NCBI GenBank assembly: GCA_030295235.1
Contig: AP026124.1
Location: 248,001-312,000 of the forward strand
Length of the DNA: 64,000 nucleotides
Direction of reading: 5' to 3'
Source: Fistulifera solaris
Lineage: Eukaryota; Bacillariophyta; Bacillariophyceae; Naviculales; Stauroneidaceae
This document shows positions 54,533 through 64,000 of this stretch, in pieces (within the stretch, counting starts at the first letter, position 1; every line of letters starts with the position of its first letter). The position numbers were made by a program, and so were the translations under genes. The notes under the pieces are model-generated. The model saw only the letters and a program-made list of their open reading frames with translations. It searched no databases and was not told where the DNA came from.

Positions 54533-55300
54533 TACCCAGAAAATATGGGCGTGTGGTGTTCTCGCATACCCAAAAAATATGGGAGTGTGGTGTTTTCACG
54601 TACCCAGAAAATATGGGGGTGTGGTGTTTTCACGTACCCAGAAAATATGGGAGTGTGGTGTTTTCACGTACCTAGAAAATATGGGAGTGTGGTGTTTTCA
54701 CATACCCAGAAAATATGGGGGAGTGGTGTTTTCACATACCCAGAAAATATGGGAGTGTGGTTTTTCACGTACCCAGAAAATATGGGAGTGTGGTGTTTTC
54801 ACGTACCTAGAAAATATGGGAGTTTGGTGTTTTCACGTACCCAGAAAATATGGGCGAGTGGTGTTTTCACATACCCAGAAAGATGGGTGGTGTTTTCACA
54901 TACCCAGAAAATATGGGGGTGTGGTGCTTTCACGTACCCAGAAAATATGGGAGTGTATTGTTTTCACGTACCCAGAAAATATGGGAGTTTGGTGTTTTCA
55001 CGTACCCAGAAAATATGGGAGTGTGGTGTTTTCACGTACCCAGAAAATATGGGAGTGTGGTGTTTTCACGTACCTAGAAAATATGGGAGTGTGGTGTTTT
55101 CACGTACCCAGAAAATATGGGAGTTTGGTGTTTTCACGTACCCAGAAAATATGGGAGTTTGGTGTTTTCACGTACCCAGAAAATATGGGAGTGTGGTGTT
55201 TTCACGTACCCAGAAAATATGGGAGTGTGGTGTTTTCACGTACCTAGAAAATATGGGAGTGTGGTGTTTTCACGTACCCAGAAAATATGGGAGTTTGGTG
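54533..55300. repeat. 34-bp minisatellite, about 22 copies
   Basis: Tandem array; unit TTTTCACGTACCCAGAAAAT + ATGGGAGTGTGGTG (34 nt). Variants (GTACCTAG, GAGTTTGG, CATACCC, one shortened unit near 54880) recur in a pattern that suggests higher-order duplication. Since 34 leaves remainder 1 on division by three, consecutive units are read in all three frames. No unit contains a stop in any plus frame, which gives long repetitive open frames (for example 54500-55435) that are not called as genes. Confidence 0.95.
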
Positions 55301-55337
55301 TTTGTGCGAACGACGAAACGCGAAAATTTATTGAGAA
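55301..55337. repeat. direct repeat flanking the minisatellite, right
   Basis: Right copy of the 54453-54507 repeat. It is followed at once by a perfect stem-loop at 55338-55355 (AGACGCC-TTTC-GGCGTCT). Confidence 0.8.
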
Positions 55338-55442
55338 AGACGCCTTTCGGCGTCTGCCCATCGCACGCTTCGCTCGCGAGCAATAAAAATCCAAAAAAGG
55401 TCCACCAGCATGGAGTGGTTGCCGTAAAAGTATAGATCATAA

Positions 55443-57205
55443 AAGACTGGTCAAATAGAAATCCACCTCAGCTCTGTACGTCTTCCGTCAAAATTACCAA
55501 ATTGCGTTTTCGAGAAAAACGCCTCCAAAGTTTTGCTGCAAAATTGAGATGGCATTATTAACAATTAAACATGAGTAAAGCAAATGATTTCAATCAAGAA
55601 CTTATACAAATAGTAAGTATATGTACTCGCGTGTATTCCAGTTAAATTTAAGGCTCGGGGGTATCGTTTTGAGCTCTAGTTGATCTGGATCTTCCCTGTC
55701 GGCTTTCCTTCGCTTTCTTTGTGTTCTCCTTTACGTCGTTTCGTACGCCCAAGCCTGGATCTTCATGAAAGTACTTGAAGAGTAATCGTTTTTCTGGATG
55801 AAGGAGTGGGCCCCATTTGTCAAATAATTCGATCCATTTGATAAACTGGATACCAGGCTCTGGAATTGGCGGCGGCTCTGACATAGTTTCCCAGGAAAAA
55901 GAGTTGCCAGTTTTTACAATTCGCTCTCGGCTTTCAGCCTTTCCCTCACAGGCTTGTGTAAAAGGAAATCGCTTTCATCTGCTTTTGCTTTGAACATGTG
56001 CATTAGCTGAATACCTCTTGGCCGCTTCATATGGATTTCTTGAAATTCATCCCATTTTTGAAGTCTCCTTCCTTGACCGGCTTAGCAGTCACAAGCTCAT
56101 GTTTTCCAAGAGCTTCGTATAGCTCTTCTGGCGCATACAAGTTGGTCTTCCGGTATTCTAGCTTCAATAGATTGAACATTCGATCACAGTCGTTTTTTGT
56201 ATGGCCACGGATAAGAAAGATTGCACGAACAGTCATGGCAATTTTTCTCTTTGCAAGAATGGTCAGCATTCTGAGGACCATACGGTTTTTGTCCTGACCA
56301 CCACAGTTGTCAAAAACAAAGTTGATCTCTTTCACGGGCTGCAAACTTGGACCACTCTCGGGAATCAGCCCTTTGCCTTTCAATTCCTTCCAGATGAGAC
56401 TGACAACGTTGTCTCCTCCTTTTTGCCCTGACCTTCATAGTAAAGGTGGGTGGACATTGTCTCTGGCTTTGTGGAACAATCCACTACTCCGAAACAGTAG
56501 ACATTCAGCGGGCTATAATAGTAAGTCTCCCCCGACATTGCTTTCTTCACACCAGCCACTTGAAGCGCGTTGGCATACCTCATGGTCTCTGTTATTATGT
56601 TCTCTCGATGTTTCCAGTCGTTTCGGGCAAAGTGGACAAGAAAGGTGGATGTAACAGCCTTCAAACTGTCATCTTCCATTAGTGGTTCAAGACATCTACA
56701 GTTTTGTTTGCGGCCTGACCCACTGAGAATGTCATAACACGGATCATGGCAGATTCTGTCGAGAAAGTCATGCATCGATTTTACAGCATGATTGAAGTCG
56801 AATGGCTTTTTGTGCTTCCTAAGTAAAACCCGATGAGCGGACTTTTCTCCAAATCTTTCAGATAGACTCGGTTGGTTGTTTCTTGGGTTGATGTATCATT
56901 AGTTTCCATTTTCCATGCTTGTTTGATGGGTTTCAAGTCAAGATGATGAATGATTTCGAACCGAAATTGTGAGCGAGCGGATGTGCGGACAGAACGAAAA
57001 CCCACCGAATTTTGGTGCGAAAAAATAGCTAAAAATTTCTACTGACCATCTAACAACAATCCACAACGAATAACGGAATAAAAATTACATAGATGAATTC
57101 CTTAAATACTGAATTTTTGAATGGTATAGTTAGTCATTTTTCGACTTTCGCAAGATTTCTGACGACGGACGGACGGTTGAGGTGGATTTCTATTTGACCA
57201 GTCTT
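55443..57205. mobile_element. TIR DNA transposon, 1.76 kb
   Basis: Perfect 28-bp terminal inverted repeats: AAGACTGGTCAAATAGAAAT and 8 more bases at 55443-55470, with the reverse complement at 57178-57205. It contains one minus-strand gene for a DDE-like protein. A target-site duplication is unclear (CATAA left, AATAA right). It ends 37 nt before the next gene's ATG. Confidence 0.85.
55648..56909 (-). CDS. DUF7869-like DDE transposase, four apparent frameshifts
   Basis: Read from ATG 56909 (METNDTSTQETTNRVYL), the frame breaks at four A-runs on the coding strand; adding one A to each gives 421 residues with smooth junctions: the run in EKK-SAHRVLL, T5 56420-56424 and T5 56055-56059 on plus, and a short run near 55930. 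Motifs: YCFGVVDCSTK (candidate first Asp), NFVFDNCGGQDKNRMVLRML (second Asp; the DNCGGQNKN signature of DUF7869) and FLIRGHTKNDCDRMFN (third acidic residue). A Cys/His stretch (CHDPCYD...CRCLEPL) could bind zinc. It sits between perfect TIRs, which supports a transposase role. It may be intact, or decayed by A loss; the sequence alone does not decide. Confidence 0.7.
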
Positions 57206-57241
57206 AATAAGGTAAAAGTACTGGTGACGTCACCCACGACG

Positions 57242-58315
57242 ATGCAGTCCCGGAACCGCATCAGCCATTTTTTGACTCTCTCATTTCTTGGCTATTGTGG
57301 TTATTTGTACTCGAATCGAGTGAGCATTCACCAAGCAGATGAAGCAATGGGGAAGAAAGTCCCCATTAAGAAACCGACCTCCGACCAGCGCAACGTCAAA
57401 ACACCGAAAGAAACGTCTTCCACACCGCCGCAAGATGGCACCAACAAACCCCGCAATCTGCTCATCACAGATGCGACGAAACCCTTCATCTTGACGTTTG
57501 CGGGCCGTTTCAACATTCACCACTCTTTGACGGTGCACCAAACACCCGCCGAAGAAACTTGGCCCGGTGGAGCTCTGTGGGATTTGGGATTGCTCTTGTC
57601 GCATGTTTTGGTGGCCCTATCGAACGGAGGGACCGCACAAGTCCATTCCAACAAAACTTGTGTACTTCCGGTGCGCTGCTCCTCGCTGGATCTGCACCCC
57701 GAGACCATTCTAGAATTGGGTTGCGGAGTGGGTTTGACCGGATTAGCGGCAGCTGTAGCGTTTCGGTCTTCTCTGACGTTGCTGACCGATCTGGATGTTG
57801 TGGTGGAGCAAGTCACTCAGCCGAATGTAACAATGAACTCCAAGCCAGGCAGCGGAGGAGATAAACGCTTTCGGAATGTTCAGACAGGAAAGATTGCGGC
57901 TTTACCTCTATGTTGGGGAAATACCACAGATGAGGAAGCCGTACGAAATATGTTGATCGAACATGGTCACAAGATAGCATCGTCCAAAAAACGGAGTAAC
58001 AAGTCAGAGCAAGTCCGGCTTCGACCCGGAATGCCAGATTTGATCATCATTGGCGATGTGGCGTATCAGCACAAACCGGGGGCTCCTTCGCACTTTGATG
58101 CTTTGTTGTCGACCGTGCTCGCGTTCACCGATCAGGAAACGTGGGTTGTTTTCGGCACGCGAATACGAATGCCGGCCAGTGTAGATTTATTACGAATGTT
58201 GATGGAGCACTTTGACGATGTTGTATCACCACCATTGACAGCCGAAGAGATCGATTCGCAGTTTCAAGGAGTGAAACACAACATGTCTATACATTTTCTA
58301 AGGAAAAGAAAGTAA
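57242..58315 (+). CDS. METTL21-like protein methyltransferase
   Basis: Seven-beta-strand methyltransferase of the lysine-methylating METTL21/FAM86 group. Visible: GGALWDLGLLLSHVL (the conserved W before motif I), LELGCGVGLTGLAAA (AdoMet motif I, about residues 157-170), LTDLD (motif II) and PDLIIIGDVAY (post-motif DxxY-like, near 290). 357 residues from ATG 57242. The N-terminus is hydrophobic (FLTLSFLGYCGYLYSN), so either a membrane anchor exists or the true start is the ATG at 57347 (MGKKVPIKKPTSD). The transposon TIR ends 37 nt upstream of the first ATG, so the promoter or 5'UTR may be transposon-derived. Confidence 0.8.
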   Translation: MQSRNRISHFLTLSFLGYCGYLYSNRVSIHQADEAMGKKVPIKKPTSDQRNVKTPKETSSTPPQDGTNKPRNLLITDATKPFILTFAGRFNIHHSLTVHQTPAEETWPGGALWDLGLLLSHVLVALSNGGTAQVHSNKTCVLPVRCSSLDLHPETILELGCGVGLTGLAAAVAFRSSLTLLTDLDVVVEQVTQPNVTMNSKPGSGGDKRFRNVQTGKIAALPLCWGNTTDEEAVRNMLIEHGHKIASSKKRSNKSEQVRLRPGMPDLIIIGDVAYQHKPGAPSHFDALLSTVLAFTDQETWVVFGTRIRMPASVDLLRMLMEHFDDVVSPPLTAEEIDSQFQGVKHNMSIHFLRKRK

Positions 58316-58350
58316 CGAATGAAGTCGTAATAAGAAATTAACATTAACGT

Positions 58351-59374
58351 TTAATTGAACATGCGTTTCAGCTGTTGTTGCATCCTGTTGATGGTACGTT
58401 TGTGCTTGCTGTACATACGTTGATGCTTCATCAGCTCGCGACCACCGTCTTGTAAACACTTCATGAGCTTGTTGAATTTGTCTTTATTCACATTCCCTGT
58501 TACTGTTGCGTTCCCCTCGTTGTTGATGGCAATGGGTACTTCTATTTCCTCTGCGGCGTTGTAAGGGTGCACTTCAATGTCATCCACGAGTGCTTCTGGT
58601 CTCGGATACACATTATGTTGAATAAAATAGGTTTCCAGTTGTGCTGGTATGTGATCCAGTGCGGTCTGGAGCGATCGACAGTGCACGTACCGTGCATTCT
58701 CACGGCACCCTGAATTGTGCTGTGCCACAACGGTTTCTATTCCATCAAAAGTCCCGTCACCGACACCCACAATTACAATCGACAAAGGCGAATCTTTCGT
58801 GCCTTGTAATGCTGCCAATGTCTTGTCAATATCGGTGGGCCCACCGTTGGTGAGTAAAAGTAGAATAGAATACGCCTGTGTATCTCCCTGGTAACATGAA
58901 TAGGAAATAGTGTGTCAGGTTTCAGTGCACTATTTTCATTTCGCACCATTGGACCAATCAAAAGTGTACATTCATTCGTACCTGCAAATTTCGCGACTCG
59001 GTGACCGCTTGTTGAATGACTTGTGAAAAGTCGCGTGGTGAACTCATGGCCAATCCCTGGCGAAACGTATTCCGATAGGCCTCCAAAATTCCCGAAATGC
59101 CTTCAGCCTCGGTTTGCAACGGAAAGCAATGACTCAATACTCCGTTAACTTTGGCCCCGAATCCCCATACGGGGAATTTCTGATCGGAATCAAACTTGGC
59201 AACTATGGAACCGAGTGTGAAAATGGTTGTTTCATACGCATTTCGTCCTTGGTCTTGAAAATGGTGCAACGATGTGGTTTGTCGAGGATCTCCATTCGAT
59301 GCGGTGACATCGATCGCGACCATCATACGCAACTGACATCCACCCGAAATGTAATTGGCAAAGGTTGGTTCGCG

Positions 59375-59419
<45 letters not shown>

Positions 59420-60271
59420 TTGTTGTGTTGTGGGTGCGGCAATCACAGCAATGTCGGTTTCGGCGGGGGGGAGTATCAAGGGCCTGACCAAAGGGCGAAG
59501 ACGGTGTGGGTGGTGGTGACGGAGTAGGAGTAGTAGGCCCCACGACTTGTGCTCCCATGACAATAATTTTTCCGGCCGGTCGTCCCGCTTGGTGTAACAC
59601 AATATCGGCTTTGTTGAGAAGCTGTTGGAGTGTCAGGACCGCACTGCCCATAATGACATGCTCCCCATCATTGTTGTGATCATAAATAACCATACGAAAC
59701 TGTTGATTGTAGTCGTCACCACACAATGCATCGACTTGGACACAACTGGGCAACCAGACTGGTTGTAAACTATTGTTTATGGCAGTGGATCGAAAGACGG
59801 CATCGTAATGACCCGAACTTCGCAATCGTTGCAATTCAAAAACGGATCCGATTTATTCCAAAGTCCCATTCCTTCGACATTGGGTAAATCGACGGCACGG
59901 AATTGAAAGTTCAGTATACCCGCAGCTTTTGCCGGAGTGACGTGTAGAAAGAGTTTCGTTGACGGATTCTTGAGTTGTTTGGCGAGTGTCCCTCCTGGAG
60001 TCCCCAAAACTGCTTGCACGTCAAAGACGGCGGCTCCCAACGATGATGATTCTTTGTCACTAAACAATGTCACTACAACATGCGTTGTTTGAGTTAATGT
60101 GATATTGTCGAGATAGAACAATTTGGTCCAATCAGGATGTATACTGTTGGCCAGTACTTCCGTTTGACCCAACAAGGTCGAAGTACCTTGTGACGAAAGA
60201 TGCGTTACGACAGCAAAGGGATGTTTGCCTTTGGGTACACCTTCAGCCCAAACGGACAGTTGGAGTCTCAT
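58351..60271 (-). CDS. copine (C2-C2-VWA), two frameshifts
   Basis: Ca2+-dependent phospholipid-binding protein. Start 60271; intron 58888-58981 (94 nt, phase 0); 608 residues after adding one base at A5 59838-59842 (plus) and removing one at G7 59465-59471. Domain order: C2A (about 1-115), C2B (about 125-250; GLWNKSDPFFEL, MVIYDHNNDGEH), a Gln run of about 14 (CAA repeats, 59373-59418), then the copine VWA domain (MMVAIDVTASNGDP MIDAS-like motif, FPVWGFGAK, YSILLLLTNGGPTDIDKTL, LSIVIVGVGDGTFDG). The C-terminal ~100 residues are basic and coiled-coil-like. It is divergent from a second copine on the plus strand. Confidence 0.9.
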
Positions 60272-60809
60272 TTCTCTTACTGAACTGGCTTTCTCTTTGT
60301 TAGTAATGATGATGATGATGATGATGATGATGACTGTTCATTGACGTACTTTATTTGGGATGATACAAAATAATAATGAAAATCAAGAAAGAAAAAAAAA
60401 TACTGGTAATAATGTATGCCTTGTGCGTCTTGTGCGGTTCGATCGTTTTTGTTCCGAGTGAAACGAAAGCGGATCTTTTCCAGCTTGAAAAACGTGTTGT
60501 TATGTTGTATTGTCACGTTGAGAAACCACTTCAAGGAGCCATTGTGTATATTCGAGTCGGAACCTTGAGTACCGGATGACCGATGTAGCTTCCGTTTCGA
60601 AACCGGATTGAATCTTGACGGCTTGACGGACAAATAAGGGAGTAATGACTTTTTGTTGTTTCACTGCAACCGCTTCAATCGAGAACGACAATACTCTGCT
60701 TCTTCATTCTATTATTATTGTTATTACTACTACTATTATTGTTATTTCTTCTTCTTCTTCTTCTTCTTCTTCACTTTTACCACCTTTTACACCCCCTTTT
60801 TCACACACG
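60272..60809. other. shared promoter region of two divergent copine genes
   Basis: Includes (ATG/CAT)n at about 60307-60335, a (TTA/TTC)-rich tract at about 60705-60775, and no gene. The ATG/CAT tract is just upstream of the minus-strand start. Confidence 0.6.
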
Positions 60810-62564
60810 ATGAAACTCGAATTATCGTTACGAGCCGTCGATTTAAAAAATGTCGCCGGTCTCTGGAAAGGCACCAGCGATCCTTTTTGCGTCGTCACAC
60901 AAATGTCCACTTCTTCCTCCGGCGCACCACCACAAGTCTTGGGACGATCCGAAGTCATTCAAAATACATTGAGTCCTTCCTGGACACACGTCTTTCCCTT
61001 TGATTACGAAATGGGCACCATTGTGAAACTCATTGTCACGATTTATGATGAAGAAACGAAACGTGACAACAAACCCATGGGCAGTGCCTTGTTGGATGTT
61101 GCCGATGTCTTGGGAGCCCGAGGACAACGCAAAGCAATTCAATTGCGACAAGGAGGGAAATTGTTTGCGCATCTGCGAGAACGACACGGTACCGGTCTTT
61201 TGCGTCTACAACTCAAGGCAAGTCAACTCAAAAATACGGAAGGATTCGGATTCCGCAACAAGAGTGATCCGTTCTTCGAAATTTCACGACAAATCAATAG
61301 TGCTTCGGGTGATACGTGGGATAATGTGTATCGCAGTGAAACCAAAATGAACAATCTCGAGCCAGAATGGAATATGACCACGTTAGAACTCAGTACCGTG
61401 TGTGGAGGAGATATTCACTTGCCACTCAAAGTCACCATCTATGACTACGATGACGATGGGAAACATGATTATATGGGAGAGTTGGAAACCACCGTACAAG
61501 GTTTATTGACGGCATGTACGAATGGAGTCGAAGATCCCAGTAAAGCGTTGAAAGTACAGAAACAAGGAAAAGCAGCCGGTGTCGTCTATGTGTTCCAGGC
61601 GGAGGTATCAGGAGCATCCAACAACAACCACCACAACAACGATGTGACACCCCGGATGGCCGCCGTGTCCCTGCAAGAAACCGTAACACCAGTCGTACCC
61701 ACCACTGCACCTTCCTTTGTCCGTTATCTCAGTGGAGGGTTGGAATTCAATGTCGTCGTGGGCATTGATTTCACGGGATCCAATGGCAACCCCCGAGATG
61801 CCGGAACCTTGCATTATTTAGACCCTACGGGAGCCACCAAGAATGATTACGAAAAGGCCATATCCTCCATTTTGTCGGTCTTGTCCAAATATGATCACGA
61901 TCAACAATATCCCGTTCTTGGCTTCGGCGCCAAGTACAATGGTGTCGTCAATCATTGTTTTCAGTGTGGACCCCATCCGGAAGCCAAAGGTATTGATGGA
62001 GTGCTTGATGCCTACCATCAAGTGTTTCGTTCAGGATTGATTATGAGTAGTCCGACCGATATCACGCACGTCATTCAAAAGGCGGCTGAGCGTGCCACGG
62101 ATGCTCAAAAAAAGGCGGAAGCGTTCGGGAAACAAGCATATTCCATTCTACTGGTTGTCACGGACGGTGCGGTCACCGATGTAAAAGCCACGGCGGATTG
62201 TTTGGCCAGAGTTTGCGATGCTCCGTTGTCAATTGTGATTGTCGGAGTGGGTCATGCCGATTTTACGGCCATGCAGTTTTTAGACGATGCCAACAAGTCG
62301 ACACGCCGCGATATTGCGCAATTTGTGGAATTCAATCAACACAAAGAAAGCAGCGCTTCTCTTTCTGCGGCTACTTTGAAAGAAATTCCAGATCAGGTGG
62401 TGAGCTACTTTCAGTGGAGAGGCATTTCACCTGGGAAACCAATAGAAGTAGAAGAGGAAGATATAATAGTCGCAGAAGAAGAGGAGGACATTGATTTGTC
62501 GCTCGACTTTCAGGAGGGAGATATTGTCGTCACAGCCGGTGGTACGAGAGAAATTGGATGGTAA
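60810..62564 (+). CDS. copine (C2-C2-VWA)
   Basis: Intact, intron-less, 584 residues from ATG 60810. C2A residues about 1-125 (LKNVAGLWKGTSDPFCVVTQ, LIVTIYDEE), C2B about 130-265 (FRNKSDPFFEISRQ, VTIYDYDDDGKHDYMGEL with several Ca2+-ligand Asp), VWA about 330-540 (NVVVGIDFTGSNGNP, YPVLGFGAKYNG, HVIQKAAERATDAQ, YSILLVVTDGAVTDVKAT, LSIVIVGVGHADF). The tail is acidic (VEEEDIIVAEEEEDIDLSL), unlike the basic tail of its divergent neighbour. It is a paralogue of 58351-60271; the C2 and VWA domains match at similar positions. Confidence 0.93.
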   Translation: MKLELSLRAVDLKNVAGLWKGTSDPFCVVTQMSTSSSGAPPQVLGRSEVIQNTLSPSWTHVFPFDYEMGTIVKLIVTIYDEETKRDNKPMGSALLDVADVLGARGQRKAIQLRQGGKLFAHLRERHGTGLLRLQLKASQLKNTEGFGFRNKSDPFFEISRQINSASGDTWDNVYRSETKMNNLEPEWNMTTLELSTVCGGDIHLPLKVTIYDYDDDGKHDYMGELETTVQGLLTACTNGVEDPSKALKVQKQGKAAGVVYVFQAEVSGASNNNHHNNDVTPRMAAVSLQETVTPVVPTTAPSFVRYLSGGLEFNVVVGIDFTGSNGNPRDAGTLHYLDPTGATKNDYEKAISSILSVLSKYDHDQQYPVLGFGAKYNGVVNHCFQCGPHPEAKGIDGVLDAYHQVFRSGLIMSSPTDITHVIQKAAERATDAQKKAEAFGKQAYSILLVVTDGAVTDVKATADCLARVCDAPLSIVIVGVGHADFTAMQFLDDANKSTRRDIAQFVEFNQHKESSASLSAATLKEIPDQVVSYFQWRGISPGKPIEVEEEDIIVAEEEEDIDLSLDFQEGDIVVTAGGTREIGW

Positions 62565-62639
62565 AACATCATGTAGGCACAAAAGTCAAAGTCAATACTT
62601 TTTCATCGTGGAAAAGAAACGAACAACTAATTCTTATTC

Positions 62640-64000
62640 TTAGTGCTTTCTAGTTCTTGATTGTAATGCGGCAGCGACGTCACTACCCAAACCAAGGCCG
62701 GCCCAGATATCAACGGGATCCTCTTGAATTGGAGCCATGGCTAGCTTGCGTTCGTGTGCGACTCGTGCGATCACTTTCATTGCAGCAATGTCGTATCCAA
62801 TCATATCTCGAAGCTCTCCCAATCGTTGTCGAATCAAACGTTTTAATTCTCTTAAAGGAATTGCCAATGACTTGTTTGCAACAATCTTTTCGAAGGGAAA
62901 GAAAAGGGAGAATTGGGTGAGCTATCTCTTGAGTACAACAATTATTGGTCAACGAAGGTTGTAAAGGGCTCAGAAATTTGGGTATAGGTTTTAAAGACTA
63001 CCACCATGTCTTTGTCTGGCGAGGAAACACTCTTCATAGCACTGCATCATGGTCGAATAGCTAGAAAACGTACCTGATTTTGGTGAGATTTGACCATGAA
63101 AACTGCAACTTTAGAGCAAAGTTCGACCCCTCGTCCATTCCTCAACAAAACTATCATGTAGTAAAGAAGCCTTTCTAAGTGACTGACGGGAAGGACAAGT
63201 AGACTTTGTTCTAGCTCCGCACTCCGAACAGTTTTTAAGACCCACAATACATAGTTCGCTGGCTCCATATTCAGCATGAGTGGATTTGGCTGTCGCGTTG
63301 CATCAGCACCCTGTGTTTTGCGGAAAAGTGCAATACTCTTTGTTTCTTGATCGGCTTGCTCTAGTGCTTCCATGATACGGTCACCCGATGATACGCTAAG
63401 AATGCTTTTCCTAACAGCGGCTTCACTTTGCGGCTCATCATTGGAACCTGAATCTGATTCTTCGTCCTCGTCGTTTCCACGCTTTTTGCTGAGAATGGCG
63501 GCGGTTCCGCCCTCATCGCGGTCGTTCACCCTATCAAACATCTGTTCCATCTCCCTTTCTCTCTCTTCCTCAATAAATACTATATCCTTAGTGCGTTCCC
63601 ACACCCGTATCTGTCTATCCATCCCACACGAGAGAACAAACGCGCCTGTTCGACTCACTGCCAACGAGTTCACCTCTCCAAAATGACCGCTGAGAACTAG
63701 TATTTGTTGAAAGCGATCACCGTCCCAATATCGAAGAGTGCCATCTTTGCTCGCAGTGAAGAAATAATGTGTTCTCTTAACAAACTTAAGATCCGTAACT
63801 GAATCTTCGTGTCCATGAAGAGTTCTGTGGGTGTCACCAAAGTCAAGCCCAAATATTTTTACCGTCTTGTCAGCTCCAGAAGACGCTAAGATCATGTCGT
63901 CATCACTAGAATCCATGGCAAGTACGGGTAATTTGTGTCCATACAGACTTAGGAAGAGCTTCAACGAGTCATCGAAGAACACCTTTATGGTGCAATCCAG
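62640..64000 (-). CDS. UTP12: UTP12/WDR3 small-subunit processome WD40 protein, 5' partial
   Basis: The frame is open to the window edge, so the N-terminal propeller is missing. Exon 1 of the visible part is 64000-63074, intron 62886-63073 (188 nt, phase 0), exon 2 62885-62640. WD repeats: LYGHKLPVLAMDSSDDDMILASSGADKTVKIF, LHGHEDSVTDLKFV..ASKDGTLRYWD, LSGHFGEVNSLAVS..DRQIRVWER. The C-terminal Utp12 domain: LVLPVSHLERLLYYMIVLLRNGRGVELCSKVAVFMVKSHQNQ, then after the intron IVANKSLAIPLRELKRLIRQRL. It belongs to the U3 snoRNP (UTP-B) subcomplex in ribosome biogenesis. It ends 73 nt past the stop of the converging copine gene. Confidence 0.9.

Larger units (their letters stand above)
54200..55424. 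mobile_element. putative non-autonomous TIR element carrying a minisatellite
   Basis: The left end (54200-54238, GGCAACCAGTCC then GGTGGACCTTTTGGA) is matched by the reverse complement of 55391-55424 (GGCAACCACTCC then GGTGGACC-T6-GGA), a 34-39 bp imperfect terminal inverted repeat. The interior has no transposase; it is mostly the 34-bp array plus flanking direct repeats. Confidence 0.55.

Noticed and set aside
54533-55300. Minisatellite as a CRISPR array
   Set aside because: There are no unique spacers between units and the genome is eukaryotic.
54500-55435. 311-codon plus-strand frame as a repeat protein gene
   Set aside because: It is explained by a 34-bp minisatellite open in all frames, and no start context or non-repeat domain is visible.

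Overview
The window looks like nuclear DNA of a diatom, probably a pennate one such as Phaeodactylum; the species is inferred, not proven. Genes are dense and lie on both strands. Spliceosomal introns are short (about 55-190 nt, GT-AG). Spliceosome, histone-mRNA, checkpoint, SUMO and ER-stress genes are eukaryotic. A thylakoid-lumen cyclophilin starts with a signal peptide followed by a SAGAFAP motif, the Ala-Phe type of cleavage site used for protein import into complex (secondary red-algal) plastids.

Layout. 1-14.5 kb: the end of a CobW/COG0523 metallochaperone, a CaMKK-like kinase, a membrane-anchored unknown protein, a gene-poor stretch of about 2.3 kb, a dioxygenase-like/propeller fusion, a secretory prolyl 4-hydroxylase and a BTB-domain protein. 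15-26 kb: SUMO-activating subunit SAE1, an unknown 603-aa protein, a TMEM42-like protein, an unknown multi-exon protein, SNU13, SLBP and a two-pore K+ channel with EF hands. 26-30.2 kb: a rearranged block where about 390 bp carrying the 3' ends of the channel and of a TLDc gene occurs twice, on either side of a 2OG-Fe(II) oxygenase gene and a relic of a second copy. 30.7-41.9 kb: nicastrin, an unknown tail-anchored protein, a PERK-like eIF2alpha kinase, lumenal cyclophilin CYP38 and DJ-1. 42.4-53.8 kb: MYG1 with a large (TCA)n microsatellite, RAD17, a TPR protein, a cytochrome P450, a GlpT/SLC37-like transporter and NOP2. 53.9-57.2 kb: a repeat cluster with an imperfect palindrome, a 34-bp minisatellite inside a TIR-bounded element, and a TIR DNA transposon with a DDE-like transposase. 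57.2-64 kb: a METTL21-like methyltransferase, two divergent copine genes and the 3' part of UTP12/WDR3.

Two window-wide observations matter most. First, many conserved genes are broken by single-base gains or losses, nearly all in short homopolymers, and undoing them gives conserved proteins whose spliced lengths are exact multiples of three. This points to consensus errors in a long-read assembly rather than pseudogenes. Second, five intergenic sites share an undescribed two-box element: TTTACTATAG, a spacer of 24 or 25 nt, then the palindrome CACGACTG-N-CAGTCATGA.

The genes do not form operons. They are ordinary housekeeping genes (RNA processing and ribosome biogenesis: SNU13, NOP2, UTP12, SLBP; genome maintenance: RAD17; ER and secretory functions: PERK-like kinase, prolyl hydroxylase, nicastrin; plastid lumen: CYP38) interspersed with lineage-specific unknowns.
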